Shown: positions 12,423 to 26,020, numbered from the stretch's first letter. The stretch is 64,000 bases of DNA from Deuterostichococcus epilithicus (GCA_033439295.1 JAVTLE010000013.1:124001-188000); one strand, 5' to 3'. Program-made: numbers and translations. The notes: generated by a model not told the origin, from the sequence alone.

Positions 12423-15400
12423 ATGGCGTCGTCGCAAGCGACACAGCCGCAGGGCGTCACGTCTGACGGCCGCAACCTGCCGGGCCTCTCGGCGACACCC
12501 TGGGGCACTGCTGACCTGGCGCCTCGCTACTCCCAGCTTGCGGAGGACACCGATGCTGACATCTGCGTCGTCGGCGGCGGCATCGTGGGTCTCAGCGTCG
12601 CCTACAACCTGCAGAAGAGCGGCGAGTTTTTACTTGGCGGTCCTGAGGCTAGCGCAGCTGTGACCTTTCTGCACGCCTGCGTGTGGGTGGCGCAGCAGCA
12701 CAGGTGCTTGCTGCATCTTTCGGAGCTCCGGCGGGGCGTCTCATCCACACTCAAACATTGCGTTTTCCTGTCCGACAGCTTGCCATGGGGCACCGCAGCG
12801 CTGCGGCAATCAGAGCCTGATGCTGTGAAATCTTTACTTCATGCCCTGCGCTTCTACAGGCCGTGAACCCGACTGCCTTCTGACACAGGCCCCACCGCCT
12901 GACGCACGCTGGAACCCCTGCGCGCAGGCAAGCGGGTCGTGCTCATCGAGTCGCGCGCCATTGGCGCGGGGCAGACAGGGCGCATGGCGGGACACGCACT
13001 ACGCTGGTGGACGCACTCCTTCCAGGATGCCGAAACGCGGCTCGGCAAGGAGAAGGCCACCGTGCTGGCCAGCAGCATCAAGTGCGGGATGCTCACGCCA
13101 TCGCTAGGGTCGCTGGCTGCTGTCTTTGCCAAAGTCAAACCCGCACCATCTTCTCTGTGTTCAGCCCCGCATTGGCTCACTTGCAAAGGAGTCGCCTTCT
13201 GGAAAGTACCAACGTACGGAGTCAGCGCACGTCAAAATCCCGGAGCAGCTCCTTCGCAAGCGCCGGCGGCTGCGGCAGCGGCAGCGGCAGGCCCTCATGT
13301 CATCGCATGGAATCTCGGTTCTTGTAGTCAATCGTGCTTGCCATCTTGGGCTCGAGAGACATGGCCTTGTGCCTGCCACGATGAACTTCGACCAGTGGCG
13401 TACACACCACACTGAGGTGCTGTGTATTTCATCGTGTTTGTGGCCGCGTAGGCGCGCTGTAGACTGGATGGACGCGACGGTGCAGGAGGAGTCCATCTCC
13501 TGCGACTGGCAACGGGTGCCCACCTACATCTTCCCGCCCAACCAGCAGCCCAAAAACCTGGACTACCTGGAGGAGGAGCTGCAGGTGGGGTTGGCATTTA
13601 GGGGATTAGGACCTGGCGCCTTTTTCAGGCCCTTCCATCTTCAACGCGGCTGGTGCAGCCTGTGCTCACAATCGTTGGTCAGACAGTTTGCAGGGTAGGC
13701 ACCAAGGAAACGCCTCGACAGGGCTTCCTTGCGGGACTAAAACCTTGTCAGCGCAGCCGCGCTTTGATGCAGGGTGCTTTGATTCGTGCGCCGTGTGTGT
13801 GCTCAGACACGTGCAAATGCTCAAAATCGCAGGCGGCGCAGCGGGTGGGTGTGTCGGACGTCAGCTGGGCAGACCTGGAGGGCAAGCCAGAGGCCGGCGG
13901 CGTCAGTAGGTAAAGCGTTTGAGGTTGAGAGTAGTGAAGCCCTGTCGGCTGTCTTTGGCGTGCTTCTGAGAATCCAGACACGAGCGGCAGCATCAGCACC
14001 GACATCTCCCGCAGGCTTAGCCTGCAAACCTGCTTGCAAATCAAGCAGGTTCCTGCTGCAGATGATAACCGCCCGCAACCTGATTGCGGCTCGTCTGCCC
14101 TTGCCGCAGGTGCCTGCAGATCCCCGGCAGCGCGCAGTTTCACCCGCTCAAGTATGTAGCAGGCCTCGCGGAGGCATTCGTCCGCCATGGCGGTCGCATC
14201 TTCGAGCAAACACACATGGTGTCCCAGTCCATCAACGGCACCAAGGTGTGTTATGAGAACATCATTTTGCCTTTCTCGTCTTAGCTGCCTCGCTATTAGA
14301 AGCCAGAAGCCAGGGGGTGGTGCACCCATCCCCTGGCTTGCCACCGAGCTCTGTAAGGCTCAGCGACTTGTGCTCATAGTGTGGCGCCATCCCACACACA
14401 CGCAAGCTGTGTTACGGCGCTTGCTGGTGCCGTGGCCTCCGCTGCAGGTGCACACGAAGCACGGGCCGACGGTGACGGCGCAGAAGGTGGTGCTGGCGAC
14501 CCACCAGCCGCTGGTGGCCAACCTGGCGATCGTGTCGCGTTCGGTGCCGGAGCGCACCTACCTGCTCGCCCTGGAGGCGCCCAAGGTGGGGAGCAGGGCA
14601 CCTCTTGAAGTGGTTGCAAGTTTCAGTGGAGTGGCCTCTGTCCAGCCCGGATGATGCGGCAGTCAGGCGCCTGCCCCCAGTGCGGCTAGGCGCTACAGCT
14701 TCCCCGTCTCCTGCAGCTTTTCAGCTGCCCGGGCTGGCAGGCAGGGTTTAGGGTGTCAGCACCTCATGCCACCGTGATTCTGTCTTGCGCACCCTGCTCG
14801 CCGGGAAGAGGTGTGGCATCCGACAGGCGCAAGCAGCAATTTCACCTTCCGCCCCGAGATTTTACCTCCCGCCCCTGACAGGGTGACAAGGTGCTGGAGG
14901 GTGGCTTCATCGACACAGCGGCACCGCACCACTTCGTGCGTCAGGCAAAGGTCGACGGCAAGAGCTACCTGGTCGTCAGCGGCGGCAACCACCACCAGGG
15001 GTGTGTGTCTTGTGCCTGTCTTCTCGCTGTTTCTCAAGGCTCCTGCCGATCTTGCAGGAGGTAGCCGTGCATGCTTCGAGGCGACGTGCCACCGAGCAGC
15101 TGCCATGAGGACCGACTTGAGCCCTGCGGAAGTGCTGAGTCCACCTCTGTAAGCTCATCTAGTATTTCTGTCATGCATGCCGCAGGGAGAACTACGACCA
15201 GGACCCATGGGCGCAGCTGGAGGCGTGGACACGGCAGCAGTGGCCCGATGCCGGCGCCGTCAAATACAAGTGGAGCGGCTCGGTGTGGCCGCTGCAGAAT
15301 CATCGATCCTTGTGCACTTTGCTGCTGGGAGCATGTGTGTCCTTGCAGCGTCGCGCGCCACACAGCCTGTCAATGCACAGCAGATACATGCGAGCCAGCT

Positions 15401-17190
15401 GCCCTGTAGTGTGCCGACACGATGTGTCGGTCTCTGGTGCCGTTTCGAGGCCTCGCGGATCCGTGCCTGCAATCATCGGGTTCCAGACCGCTGTTGCACA
15501 CCCTCTGCAGACGGTGATGTCTGCTGAGAAGATCCACTTCATCGGAGTGGACCCTCTGGACGTCACCCGTAACACCTACGTTGCTACAGGCGACTCTGGG
15601 CAGGTGACCATGACAGCAGCGCCGCTGATGCCAGATCCTGACTCACTGCTCAAACGAGCTGTGGGGGTGCTGCCGGCTGAATGCCCATGTGGCGGCAGCC
15701 TGCGCAAGGGCTGCTGGGAGCAATGCCTCACGATGCTGCTGATGGTCTCCGCAGCAAAGTCTGGGCATCTGCCTTGTGTGCCTCTGTGCAAGCCTTGCAT
15801 GCTTGATCGCAGCGAGTCCCACAAACACAACCCGACGTTCGCTTCTTCATAATGACCGAGTAACCGAGTCGATGCCTGCAGGCTGCCACCATGTCGGCGA
15901 TTGCCGCGGACGTCCTCACTGATGTGCTGCTGGACCGCTCCAGCCCCTACTCAGACGTGGGTTGTAGGGCCGCAGCCCGGAGCTTCTGTCTGTCCTGCAA
16001 TACCCCACAGCTCGTGATGCTGCCAATCACACACAGCTCTGCTGGGTGTGGATATGGGACAATGTGCACCGCGACTCGCTACTGACCATACTACTGGCAC
16101 ATGAGCAAATAGTGAAGCTGATGTGTTGAAGTCGTCCCGCCCAGTACAGCTGCAACGTCACGACCATGTCTGCTGCTGCCCGCAATGTTGGCGCATAGGT
16201 TTCGGCTCAGTTGTTTTGACAGACTCGCCCCTCGCAGCTGTTCACCCCGGAGCGGCTGCCGGGCATCCGTGACATCAAGGGCTATGGCGAGTACTTCAAG
16301 GGCCTCACGGAGAGCTATGCACAGTATGTGCTGCCCACATTTGAGAGCGCTGACAACCTGGCACCTGGCCAGGGTGCAGTTCTGCAGAAGGTGTGCGCAT
16401 GATCTGCTATCGATGCTGCAATTAGGTACACGTCTGGGTAACTGTCAGCAGTAAGAGAGTGCAGCTCCTGCAGCTGAGCTGTTGACACGCTGTCTCGAAA
16501 GAGGGGCGTCACAATGTTCATCGTTCGCTCCAGCAGCAATGCGGCGTTATCCTTTTACAGACTGTCATCGATGCTTTGCACAGGGTCCCCTCAAGGCTGC
16601 GGTGTACCGTGACGAGAATGGCGAGCTGCACACGCACGCTGCCACCTGTACCCACCTGGGCTGCGTCGTGGCCTGGAACCCGCACGAGAAGACCTTTGAT
16701 GTGAGCGTTCCAGCACCAGCAGGCTTGAACTGATGTCGTGCCAGTTGTTCCCGTCTGTAGTGCCATGCCTGCCATGGCCGTTGAGGGTGCTTGGCATTGC
16801 TGCGGCTGCTGGCATGTGCATTTCCAGGGAATGCACGCATAGTCCTGTGAAAATTTGGCAGGGGCATTTTTTTACTCAGATATGTCATCGTGTGTGGACA
16901 TGTCGTGCAGTGCCCTTGCCACGGCAGCTTCTACGATGCTTACGGTCGCATTGTCCAGGTGACTCCCATGTGACCTGCAACCTTTTGCTGTGCAGGATAA
17001 GGCTGCGCTTGCATCATCGTGCATGATTTCCATGTCAAAACATGTCGGGTGTTGCAATTGTCGAGCACAATGTGGTAGTACTGCGCTGCTGTGCCGAACC
17101 CAAACATCGAGTCATCTTGTTTATATCTAGTATTCTTCTGCCTGAATGCAGGGTCCTGCGTGCACGGACCTAAAGAAGCTGGACTGGTAG
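12423..17190 (+). CDS. FAD-dependent oxidoreductase (DAO/DadA type) with C-terminal Rieske [2Fe-2S] domain
   Basis: 14 exons: 12423-12621, 12928-13081, 13452-13584, 13833-13909, 14110-14245, 14448-14585, 14882-15000, 15186-15282, 15511-15603, 15882-15956, 16238-16390, 16584-16700, 16911-16958, 17152-17190 (TAG); 525 aa. The first intron is GC-AG (donor GCGAGT at 12622). Near residue 50, DADICVVGGGIVGLSVAY is a GxGxxG FAD/NAD-binding fold, followed by the second strand VVLIESRAIGAGQTG of an amino-acid-oxidase-like flavoprotein. The C-terminus carries both Rieske ligand boxes, CTHLGC and CPCHG, in exons 12 and 13. Known: proteins with this two-domain order are annotated as FAD-dependent oxidoreductases with a Rieske domain; substrates are mostly unknown. 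The ATG at 12423 has a good context (GCAATGG) just after a possible 5'-UTR splice acceptor at 12413; an in-frame ATG at 12360 is a less likely alternative. Confidence 0.88.
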
Positions 17191-17755
17191 TTTGTTACCG
17201 CGGCAGTTTGCGCCCGTCAGAAGTCAGAATGACCTGCCCCTGCAACAAAGTATCTCGAGAAGAGAATTTTGGTGGTTGCTTGCTGACTAAAGGTTGTGCA
17301 ACTTTGTAGGTACGACATACTTGTGCGTTGGTTTTGCAATCTCAAGTTGACAATTCTACGGATTTTTGGCAGAGTTCTGGGCATTATCAGGTCACATCTC
17401 AAAGTTGGACATAAAAAGATGGGCTGACGACCTGCCATCATCAGCTCTGTCTCGAAGTTGAACATCAAAATCGAAATACGATGCTGACAGCCTGCAACAA
17501 ATGCCAGTCTCTGCAACTCTGCTGTTGCGAAATGATCTTCACTGTCCACTTGACTTCACTTTCCTTCGCGTCTGGTTTTCTCAACTTGCACTGACAATTT
17601 CCGCCTGTCTTCCTTTGCTTTCTTCCGGTTATTGGGCGCCTCGCTCCAGCACCAGCTTCATCACCACAGCGGGCTTGCAGCCGGTTTGCAACTGGACTGC
17701 AATGCTGATTCTTCGCGCGATTGTACTTCAAAATGCGGCAGCTGCTATCACTCCA
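17191..17755. other. Convergent intergenic region
   Basis: This separates the 3' ends of the FAD-Rieske gene (plus) and the DM13-DOMON gene (minus). It presumably holds both 3' UTRs. No coding sequence is seen, and 17,190-17,590 is less GC-rich than the genes. Confidence 0.7.
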
Positions 17756-20700
17756 TCAACTTCCCAAGTTGCCGCTGAGCGCCACTGCCAAACTGCACAG
17801 CAGCAGCAGCGCTACGGGGCCTCTGCTGATGGTCGGGTGCCCTGCCTGGCCATCAGGCGACGGCGCTGGCGCTGGTGAATCCGCCAGCGTCGTGGTGTTG
17901 CTGTTGAGGCCCAGCATGTCGCCTGCAGCGCAACCAGCGCTGTTATTGCAATACCATTGATTCGCGGCAAGAGCAACAAAGCTTGATTTACCCATGCATG
18001 GCGACGCTGAGGATCATCGCTGGATTGACCCACTGCCTGGCTCATTTGGCGCCCGGGGGGGATGTTCGTGGGGTTATGCGACAGGAAAACCTGAGGTGCG
18101 ACACGAGCGGACGGGTGCATCTGCAAGTCGAACAATGCGCCGCATCTCGGCTTTCGCACCTGCGCTGTATACTTCCACCTTCCAGCCCAACTTCTGGTGT
18201 GTGTGGCACTGGTAGTACAGTCGATTCGGCGTCGTCCTGCGCGTGCTCGCGGGGGTACGAGTGTTCAGGACCCTGGGGACTTGTGTATGAAGAGCTTCCG
18301 GACAGGCGAGCACGAGCTTGGCGCTGTGGGAGCATGTTGCACACTGCCAAGCGACGCACTGCACGCAAGATCTTCTTGTCATCCTTGCTGCAAGACCAAG
18401 CCAGCAAGATGGCGAACTGTCCATAGGAGGGGCCAACGGTGGGACTCACACATTGGGCGTCCAGGTGAGCACGAAAGGCGTAACCGCCGTGCCCGCCGAG
18501 CTACCGCCACCAGCAAACACCGTCTCGTTGGAGGAGTCCGCTCTGCCGGCGCCGCCGGTGGCACTGTTTGTCAGGTAGAATGGGTGCTGCATCGACGCCT
18601 GCAGCAACCAGGAGCGGTTTACAACTTGGGTTCAGTAGGCAGATTGGCGCTGGCGAGCCTGAGCAGCAGCCGATTGCGCTGCACCCTCGGAATTCGAGAG
18701 CAGGGGTGACCAAGGAGGTTGCAGGTGTTCAAAATAGAGCATCATGATGCCGGCGCACACGAGTCGGCACGGCTGCTCAGTAGGCCGGTCTGACGGCAGC
18801 GCACGTGCTGTTGGGAAGCATCCGCTGCGCAGCACAAGCGCGCACCATGATGTTGAAGGTGTACTGCGTCCCACGCACCACCCGCAGCAGCGGGCTCTCA
18901 AGACCGTTGATGTGGTAGCTGCAGGCCACACAACAGACTCCGCTTTCACTACGTTTGCCAGGTGCAGAGTTGAGCTGCAGCAGACCAAAGCGAGTGGTTT
19001 GCCGTCGCCAGGGCAGCATGTCTGCTGTCCGCGTGTCTCGCCATGGCGGATCGTGTGCGGGACTGAGGCAAAGGCGCCGCCTGCATCTGGCAGCAGTCCA
19101 GGAGACACATCGACCAAATAGTGCACTGGCCTACGTGCACGTCCCTATCATACGAGAGGTTTCTGACCCTCACCTTATGCCCCAGGCAGGTGGCGAGGGA
19201 TAGTTGGGGTTGGGTCCAGTGGTGACATTGAACTCCGTCACATTGGCGATGGTGCTGACATTGCCGCCAACTTGCGCCACTGCAGCGAAAACGGCAGCGC
19301 TGAGCTGTCAACAGCGCCGTCAGCCTGCCTGATACGACCCTTTCCTCCGCATCAGCTGCGCAGCGACCGAAGCCAGCGCGCATTGCTTTTGTTTGGCAGA
19401 CAGGCAGCCACTGAAGAGAGCAGCCGCCGAACGCATGCCGTGACAAGTGCCCACCCGTGCCGCCGCCGATGGCTCGGTTGCAGGCGAATTGCGGCGCCCC
19501 CAGGTCGAGCCTGAAGTCCGGCGGCGCGTTGATCTGCTCGCCCTGCGCTCACATGGGTCGTTTTGTCAGCATACACCCGCTCGAGGTGCATTTGACTCGG
19601 AAAAGTGCACCAGGTGCCGCGAGCCGCCCGTGCTGTGGGCAGGACGTCTGGGGCACATTCGAAGAAGGACCGGACACCCACGTTGATGACGTGGAAGAGG
19701 ACGATGGGGGTGGCGATGGTGGACGCCTCCGAGAGCGGACCCATAGCCCAGGTTATGGGCCGCTCCCGGGTGACGATCCAGGGGTTGTCGAAGCGATCCG
19801 ACGCGTTCAGGGGGCGACTGAACTCGATGCGGACCTGCACAGGAGCAAAAGCAGATGCTCCAGATCCTGGCGATTGCTTGCTCTGCTTGCTTTGCCTCTT
19901 GATGGTGCCCTATCACAGGCGTGCACACACCGACGTAAAAGCGATGTGAGCAGCGGGCTTCCGCTTGTCGTGATTTTGGCAGAGATGTGGCAGTGCTCTG
20001 CCGCACAGGGATTTGACCTGGGTTCGCGATGTATGCTGGAGCTATACTGGGGTTGTAGCAAAGCGCACCAGGCCGTCGACATTGGAGAAGGAGCGCAGCC
20101 GGACGTTGTTGGCCGTCGTCGCATTCGCCTGGCTGTCGTCCGGGCACACGCCCACGTCCTGCAATGCGAAGTGTGCTCTGTGAAAGCTATATGCTTCGAG
20201 CTGACTCTGGCCGCTGACAGCGTGCAAGCCAACCATGCAAGGAAGGAACCAGTGACGGTGCGAGACCTGCCGGTCTATCCTGCAGCTTGTTCGACAGCAG
20301 CCAGAGTTCGAGCCAAAATTGAGCAGCGACACAGCTGCATCTCGCGGCGGGACGGCATCTGATGCAAGGCTGCTGCTGCAGGGGGGCGCGAGGGCACACA
20401 CCCCGCCGCTGGCGTAGTTGCACTGCTCGCGGCTCTGCAGGAAGTAGTCGATGGCGAAGGCCTGCGTCCCCACCATGCCTGCAGAGCAGTTCACCAGCAA
20501 GGGTTGATGTGACCCCGGGGCGGCGCCTCAGCAACCTGGATCCTGCACGCCCACCGGCTGATGTCAGACAGCAAGCACATTCCACCCGGGGGGGGGNACT
20601 GTGCGCTCCTAGGCTTTCAGGCTCCGGGGGTTCAGCTCGCGTGGGTTAACCAGCCCACCATTGTACAACTCCCCCGCTGACCCCGGACACAGGCATCAAG

Positions 20701-23700
20701 ATGGTCGAGCAGGCGAATGTCGCAAGAACCCTGAATCCTGGATCGCACCTGCCACCACCACATCGCTGCCCGGCATGCGGACCTCGTCCACATCCGCCTT
20801 GTTGAAGCCGAATCCCTGCATCGCACAAAAGCCTCGTAAGGCGCATCGCCGCTGCTGACCCCAGGGGGCGGCCTCCGCACGGCTGCTGCGGCCGGGTGCA
20901 GCGCCATGCTGGCACCCTGCTGCCGGAACGCCAGCGGGTGCCACCAGCAAAAGCTTGCTGCGTCCATTGGGGCCGCCCCTCCCGACTTCAAGACGAACAG
21001 CTCCCAATGACGCCTCAGGTTCTGGTGTCAAGGCCCACCGAAGCAGCAATATCAGGGTGAGTCATGCGCACCATCCAGTGGTTGGTCGGGATGCGGCCCT
21101 CCAGCGCCATGGTGATGCTCGTCGCCCGCGCCGGGTCGGGGTTGTCCAGCTGCATGCAAGGAGGGGGCAGGACGTGTCGCGCATCCGCTGTCTGTGTTCG
21201 GCAGGGGGCAGAGCACTCTGGGTTGAGACAGCGCCTGGGCAACATTTGCATGACAGGAGAAAACCACAATTGTTTTGTTTCCATCACAACACTCTAGTTT
21301 GCCATCTTGTACCGCGGGCGCCCGTCCGGCTCCGGGGCGCCTGACGCAGTGTTGCGCCCATGAACGGCAGGCGGTTATCTCAGAGCTCAAGTGCCCATTC
21401 ACAGACTCTTCTCAGGCAGAAGCTCTACAAACATTGAAGTTCAGTACACATCTGCATTTTATCCAATGCACAAGCAACACATACCTCCCAGTACGCATAG
21501 TACTTTCCAGTGAGTATGGCGCAGTTGGCCAGCGGCGGCGGGGCCGGCGGCGGCGCAGGCACTGCAGCCGCTGCTGGTCCGGCGATGGCCGCCCGCTGCG
21601 CGGCTGTTGCTTCCTGCAGCTCCACGTGACCGAAGTCTGCGGCAAAATCCTCGCACCTGCATTGAGGTCATCGATAACCTGACCATGCATGTGGGGAAGC
21701 ACATGGGAGGAAAGAGGAGCAATTGGCAGGCGGATCTTGTCGAATATGCCGGCAGAGGTTCCTCTGGGCTGAGTATCCAGCTTGGGGCGCTGTGATGCAA
21801 ACAGCCATACGCCACTGCGGGTACAGGGGGCCTTACAGAGCGGAGCAAGCAGATGGTACACGTTGAACACACCAGAGACTGACGACGCCGGTCGTCGCCC
21901 ATGTCACGCCTTCGTCCAGGGACAGGGTAACCTGCGCCAGGGTGCAGGCTTGCACGATTAAGCTCCGGTTGTGATGCCGCTTTCTGATATGCCGGATGTG
22001 ATCGCCACAGTGGACTGCAGAGCGGGCGGGCGAGACAGGTCTGTCAGAAGCTGAGCCGCGCACCGTCTCGCCGTCGGCTGCATCGCTCACTTGCGTTCCC
22101 ACGATCCGTGCGCCATCACTACAGCGGTGCGACGGTTGGACTGGTTGGAAATATGCGAATGACGCAGGTGCATGCATGGCACCGTGCCAGTATCTCAACA
22201 CGACTTTGCGTCTGACAAACAAGTTGGGCAGCTGATGGTGCTCACTTGAGGGCGTCAAGGTTTACTGCTCCCCACCAGTACACAGCGGGTCCAAGCCCAT
22301 CGTACCTGCGGCCCAACGTGGATGCACACGTGTTGCGCAGCCGCGTTTGCAGTTTGTCCAACGAGCGCTACAGCGCAGTTGAGGCACTATCGGCGGCGAG
22401 GCCTGTCCAATGCTGGCGGCAAGGTCGTTGCACAGTCAGGCGCATGGCAGCAGTTCCAGGTGGCGGAAGACGTGAAAGGTACATAGCAGGCTGTGTTATG
22501 GATGTCCAGCGTCGACGCACGTGAAGTCGGAGACCTGGAAGCTGCAGTCGTTCAGGATGGTGATGGTGCCGCCAAACTGCGAGCAGGTGTAGCGTGTGTG
22601 ATTTCATACTGACATGGCACAGCAGATGGTCGTCTGGCATGGCCATGCCATGTGTGGTCTCTCAGGAGGTCGAATCCCGAGGACATGGGGCGGTGGCACC
22701 TGCCACTATTGGGCCGAGTCGTCCGTGGCCCAGTGGTCAAGGCCACTTACCAAGAGCCGGTGCCTGCGAGAGCCCTTCCATTAGGACCCTGGCGTTGGCG
22801 CCTCTGAAGGCAAGTAGCTCATTCTGGGGACGAAAAGCTTGACGTGTGTTCGTGCTCACGCTGTGCTCGTTCTCCGTGAACGGCGCTGTGAAGCCCACGT
22901 AGGGGTGCGAGCTGCTGCATCCGGCTTCTGCGGCGGCTGTCGGCGCCGCGGACGGCGCAGCTGCGGCGACCGCTGGCGCAGCAGTCGACGCCGCCAGCGC
23001 GGCGGTTGCAGCCCTCAGCTCCACGTGTCCAAAGTCCGCATCGAACGACTCGCACCTGCAAGCAGGGGACATCTGCGTGTCGGCTCAGCTCGATGCTCAG
23101 TAGAGGCTACAATGTCGGTCTGCACAGACCCGGATCTCCTGATGGTTTTGCTACTTTCGCACAGCTGGCTTTCTGCAGCGGCAGCGGTTTCCTAATCTTG
23201 TGCCCTATTCTCGTGCATCAACCGGCCTAAGCCCGCCAACTGCTGCTGCAAAAAGTTCGAGTGCAGTTCCGGAACGGCGCAGCAGCCCGCAGGGATTCCA
23301 GCATCTGGCACCAGGTGTTCAGCAGACCTCGAAAGTGTAATGGCATAGAAACAATGGCCAGTCAGCCCCGAATGTGCGGCTTCAAGGCAGCGACGCACCA
23401 GAGGCTGATAATGGCCACCTTGTCCCATGTCACGCCGGCCGCCAGCCTCAGGGAGATCTGTAGCCGGGAGCACAGGCACAGTCACGTGGCTTGGCTGCCT
23501 GAAGCATTCGGGTCTTCCTGCGGCGCTGGTCAGCCTACATGCAGGACCGAAATTCACTTGCCGCAGGATTGCATGGCCACTGACCGAGCGGCCGCAGATG
23601 AGTGCTCACCGTGTCGCCAGCGGCGGCGCCGGTCACCTCCTCGCTGACGATTCGGAAGCCGCGGATGCTGCATGAGCACTCAGCGGGTTCAGCAGGCAAC

Positions 23701-24499
23701 GCATGCAGCGGCTTGCAGGTCTCACAGGAGCTCCCGCAGCAGCAAGGCGTCAGCAAGCATGCGCAAACGGGTCTCCAGCACGGATGCGGCCACGGCATTT
23801 GGTGGCGCTGATGCAGGCCGGGGTTGGCAGGGCGTTCGCTCACTTCGCCAGGCCGTCCACAGTCCGGGCTCCCCACCAATACACAGCCGGAGCTTGCCCA
23901 TCATACCTGCACGCGGTCTCGAAGATCGTGAAGTTTCCACTCTGAGATGTCAATTCCAGAGGAAGCAGGGGCCGGGACCTGGTAACCCTGCAATGGGGTT
24001 GCACGGACCGAAACATGCAGCCGGCGGCTGTGCGCAGAGGGAAACAAGGCAGATCCAGATGTTGGTGCACTCGAGCGCACGTAAAGCCGGTGACCCTGAA
24101 GCTGCAGTCGTCTAGGATCGTGACGGTGCCACTGAACTGCAGGCAGAGAGATCAAGCGGATCACTACTGATTATGGGGCGCGGCATCAGCTATGGCAGGC
24201 CCATGACACGAAGCCGGTGAACGAGAGAACATCACCAGTTGAGGATGTTGTGAGACAAACAACAGCCTGTAGAGGTTTGTGTTCAGGCTGCGCCAAAGTG
24301 CGCTCTGTCGTTTAGTGGTGGTCTATAATGTTGATCGACTCACGTTGTGCTCATACTGCGTGAAGGGTGCTGTGAAGCCCACATAGGGATGAGAGCTACC
24401 GCATTGTGCGCGGGCAGATCCAAAGAGGCCCAGCCAGACCAGGCAGCTGATGCTGAGGGCGCACAGCAGCCGCGACGGACTCCAGGCTGGCATCATCAT
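17756..24499 (-). CDS. Secreted DM13-DM13-DOMON-cupredoxin-like protein with GPI-type tail
   Basis: 22 exons, minus-strand order: 24499-24344, 24136-24081, 23906-23844, 23667-23610, 23457-23399, 23055-22860, 22576-22521, 22305-22246, 22118-22064, 21931-21873, 21656-21485, 21149-21072, 20815-20749, 20478-20402, 20158-20069, 19834-19682, 19542-19455, 19279-19174, 18918-18846, 18598-18450, 18236-18160, 17922-17756; 704 aa. Starts MMMPAWSPSR with a signal peptide ending near SARAQC. There are two DM13 domains (SGTVTILDDCSF and GGTITILNDCSF, each followed by YDG..VYWWGA and DFGHVEL). Next is a DOMON-type domain (YYAYWELDNPD, MGFGFNKADVD, MPGSDVVVAG), then a cupredoxin-like region (HPFYLTNSA, LYYQCHTHQKLGW). 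The C-terminus is a Ser/Pro linker plus a hydrophobic tail (PVALLLLCSLAVAL). Known: land plants have DM13-DOMON-cytochrome b561 proteins. Here the b561 part is absent and the tail suggests a GPI anchor. Likely role: extracellular redox or metal/haem binding (inference). The two DM13 copies share the same exon phases, pointing to internal duplication. One unresolved base (20597) lies in an intron. Confidence 0.87.
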
Positions 24500-26020
24500 C
24501 CTCTGCGTTGCCTCGTATCGTGTGAAACGGCAGGGCGTGATCATCACTAGCCACGATGATCGACTGCTGCACCAAGCCGAAGCATCTGTGCGCATCGTTT
24601 GACGAATCTAGCATCCCTTGTCATGACGCAGCAAATGATCAGACCCGCTTGTCAGACTCGGTCCGACAGCTGGGCACGCGCGGTGACGTAAACCAGCACC
24701 TTCAAACTGCAGGATGCCTGGAAGCTATCATTTTCTAGACTGTCGATGCAGCCATCATGGCAGAGAAGTTGCTTGATGTGCGAGAAGTCTGTCGGCATGT
24801 GGTAGACGAGTCTTGGGGAAATGCAAGCAATGAGGGGCAGGCTTTATCTAGGAAGAGCTTCAGCTTCAAGCCATCATGTACTGCAGACACTACGGTACCT
24901 ACAAGCCTGGACAGCACTTGCGCCTCTGGGTCGAACGGGCACGGCACCTGGAAGCGGTTGAAGGAGGGCAGGCCTTTTCACCCACACGACTACAAAAACG
25001 GCCATTTGCATCCGGGGCTCCTGGCGCAGATGCGTCTCCACCGCTGCGTCTGCCTCAATGCTGGGGTGCTACCACGTACACGCAGGATTTAAGCAATGCT
25101 GCAATCGCATAAGGAGACGCCCAAGCCACAAGCCGGCCCAAATCAAGGTGTTCACCACGGGCCGCCGTCCGGCCGACACGGTGAGCATTTCCGGCCTTGC
25201 CCGCGGCTCGATGCTGCCGTGGCTGGAGGGGGTGGACGGCGCGGCGCGCCGCTGACACGCCAGCCGCTTCCGGGGCCTCGTGAACAGCTGGCGGCACAAG
25301 CCAACGCTGTTCCACCGCCTACTCGGGTTCAGCCAGCCGCACCCCAGACTGCATGGCTCTGGCGCCATTGCTGTTGCTGCCCAGCAACCGCCGTGCTCAA
25401 AACGCGGCTCCACAGCGGGCTCGCCATACAGTGCCCATGGGGGCCGCACCGGCGCTCGCACACAGCATCTCATTGGCCGTCGCTGAGCCTCAAACCGGCG
25501 CCGGGTGCCGCGCTGCCTTCGCCGCCATCGACAGCGCCGCCGTTGCTGCTGGTGGCGCCGTATCGCTGCCGCTGCTGCTGCTGCTGCGCCGCTGCCTGCT
25601 CCACGGCCTGCCAGTGCCTTTCCCGCTGCTCTGACACCGCCGGCTGGTCAATCTGCACGGCAAGCATGGATTCCTGCTCAGGACGACACCTATGATGAGC
25701 TCCCTGCAGTAAGAGTGCCAGATGTGCCGATGTTCACCGCTGCGCACATAGGTGGTGACCTCTTCGACTCCTCTCCAGGCAGCTGTCACAGTGTTCACTA
25801 GACACGCAGCTGGTGGTGGCCAGATCCAGAGTCCCGGTTGCAGGGGGCTTTCTGCTGGGGCAAGCTGCCCACGCAGGCCCCTCCCTCGGCGTCGCTGCAC
25901 CTGCATATCCCCTTCCCACATTCACTCCTCGCGTCCTGAGAGGCACCCCCGGGGCCGCAACCTGTCAGTCAAGACTCCGCAGGGGCACCGTGAACGGCCA
26001 CACCCAGCATACCCTCGACC
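24500..26020. other. Spacer between DM13-DOMON start and PP2A B56 end
   Basis: It contains the promoter side of the minus-strand DM13-DOMON gene and the 3' flank of the minus-strand B56 gene. Open stretches at 24757-25092 and 25140-25255 (plus) and 24735-24947 (minus) have no recognisable motifs and no splice partners. I see no supportable gene. Confidence 0.5.

Noticed and set aside
20590-20600. G run with an unresolved base
   Set aside because: It lies in an intron of the DM13-DOMON gene and is most likely a sequencing or assembly difficulty, not a feature.
24735-25255. Possible small gene(s) between the DM13-DOMON and B56 genes
   Set aside because: Frames on both strands look weakly protein-like but share no motif with known families and have no matching splice partners.
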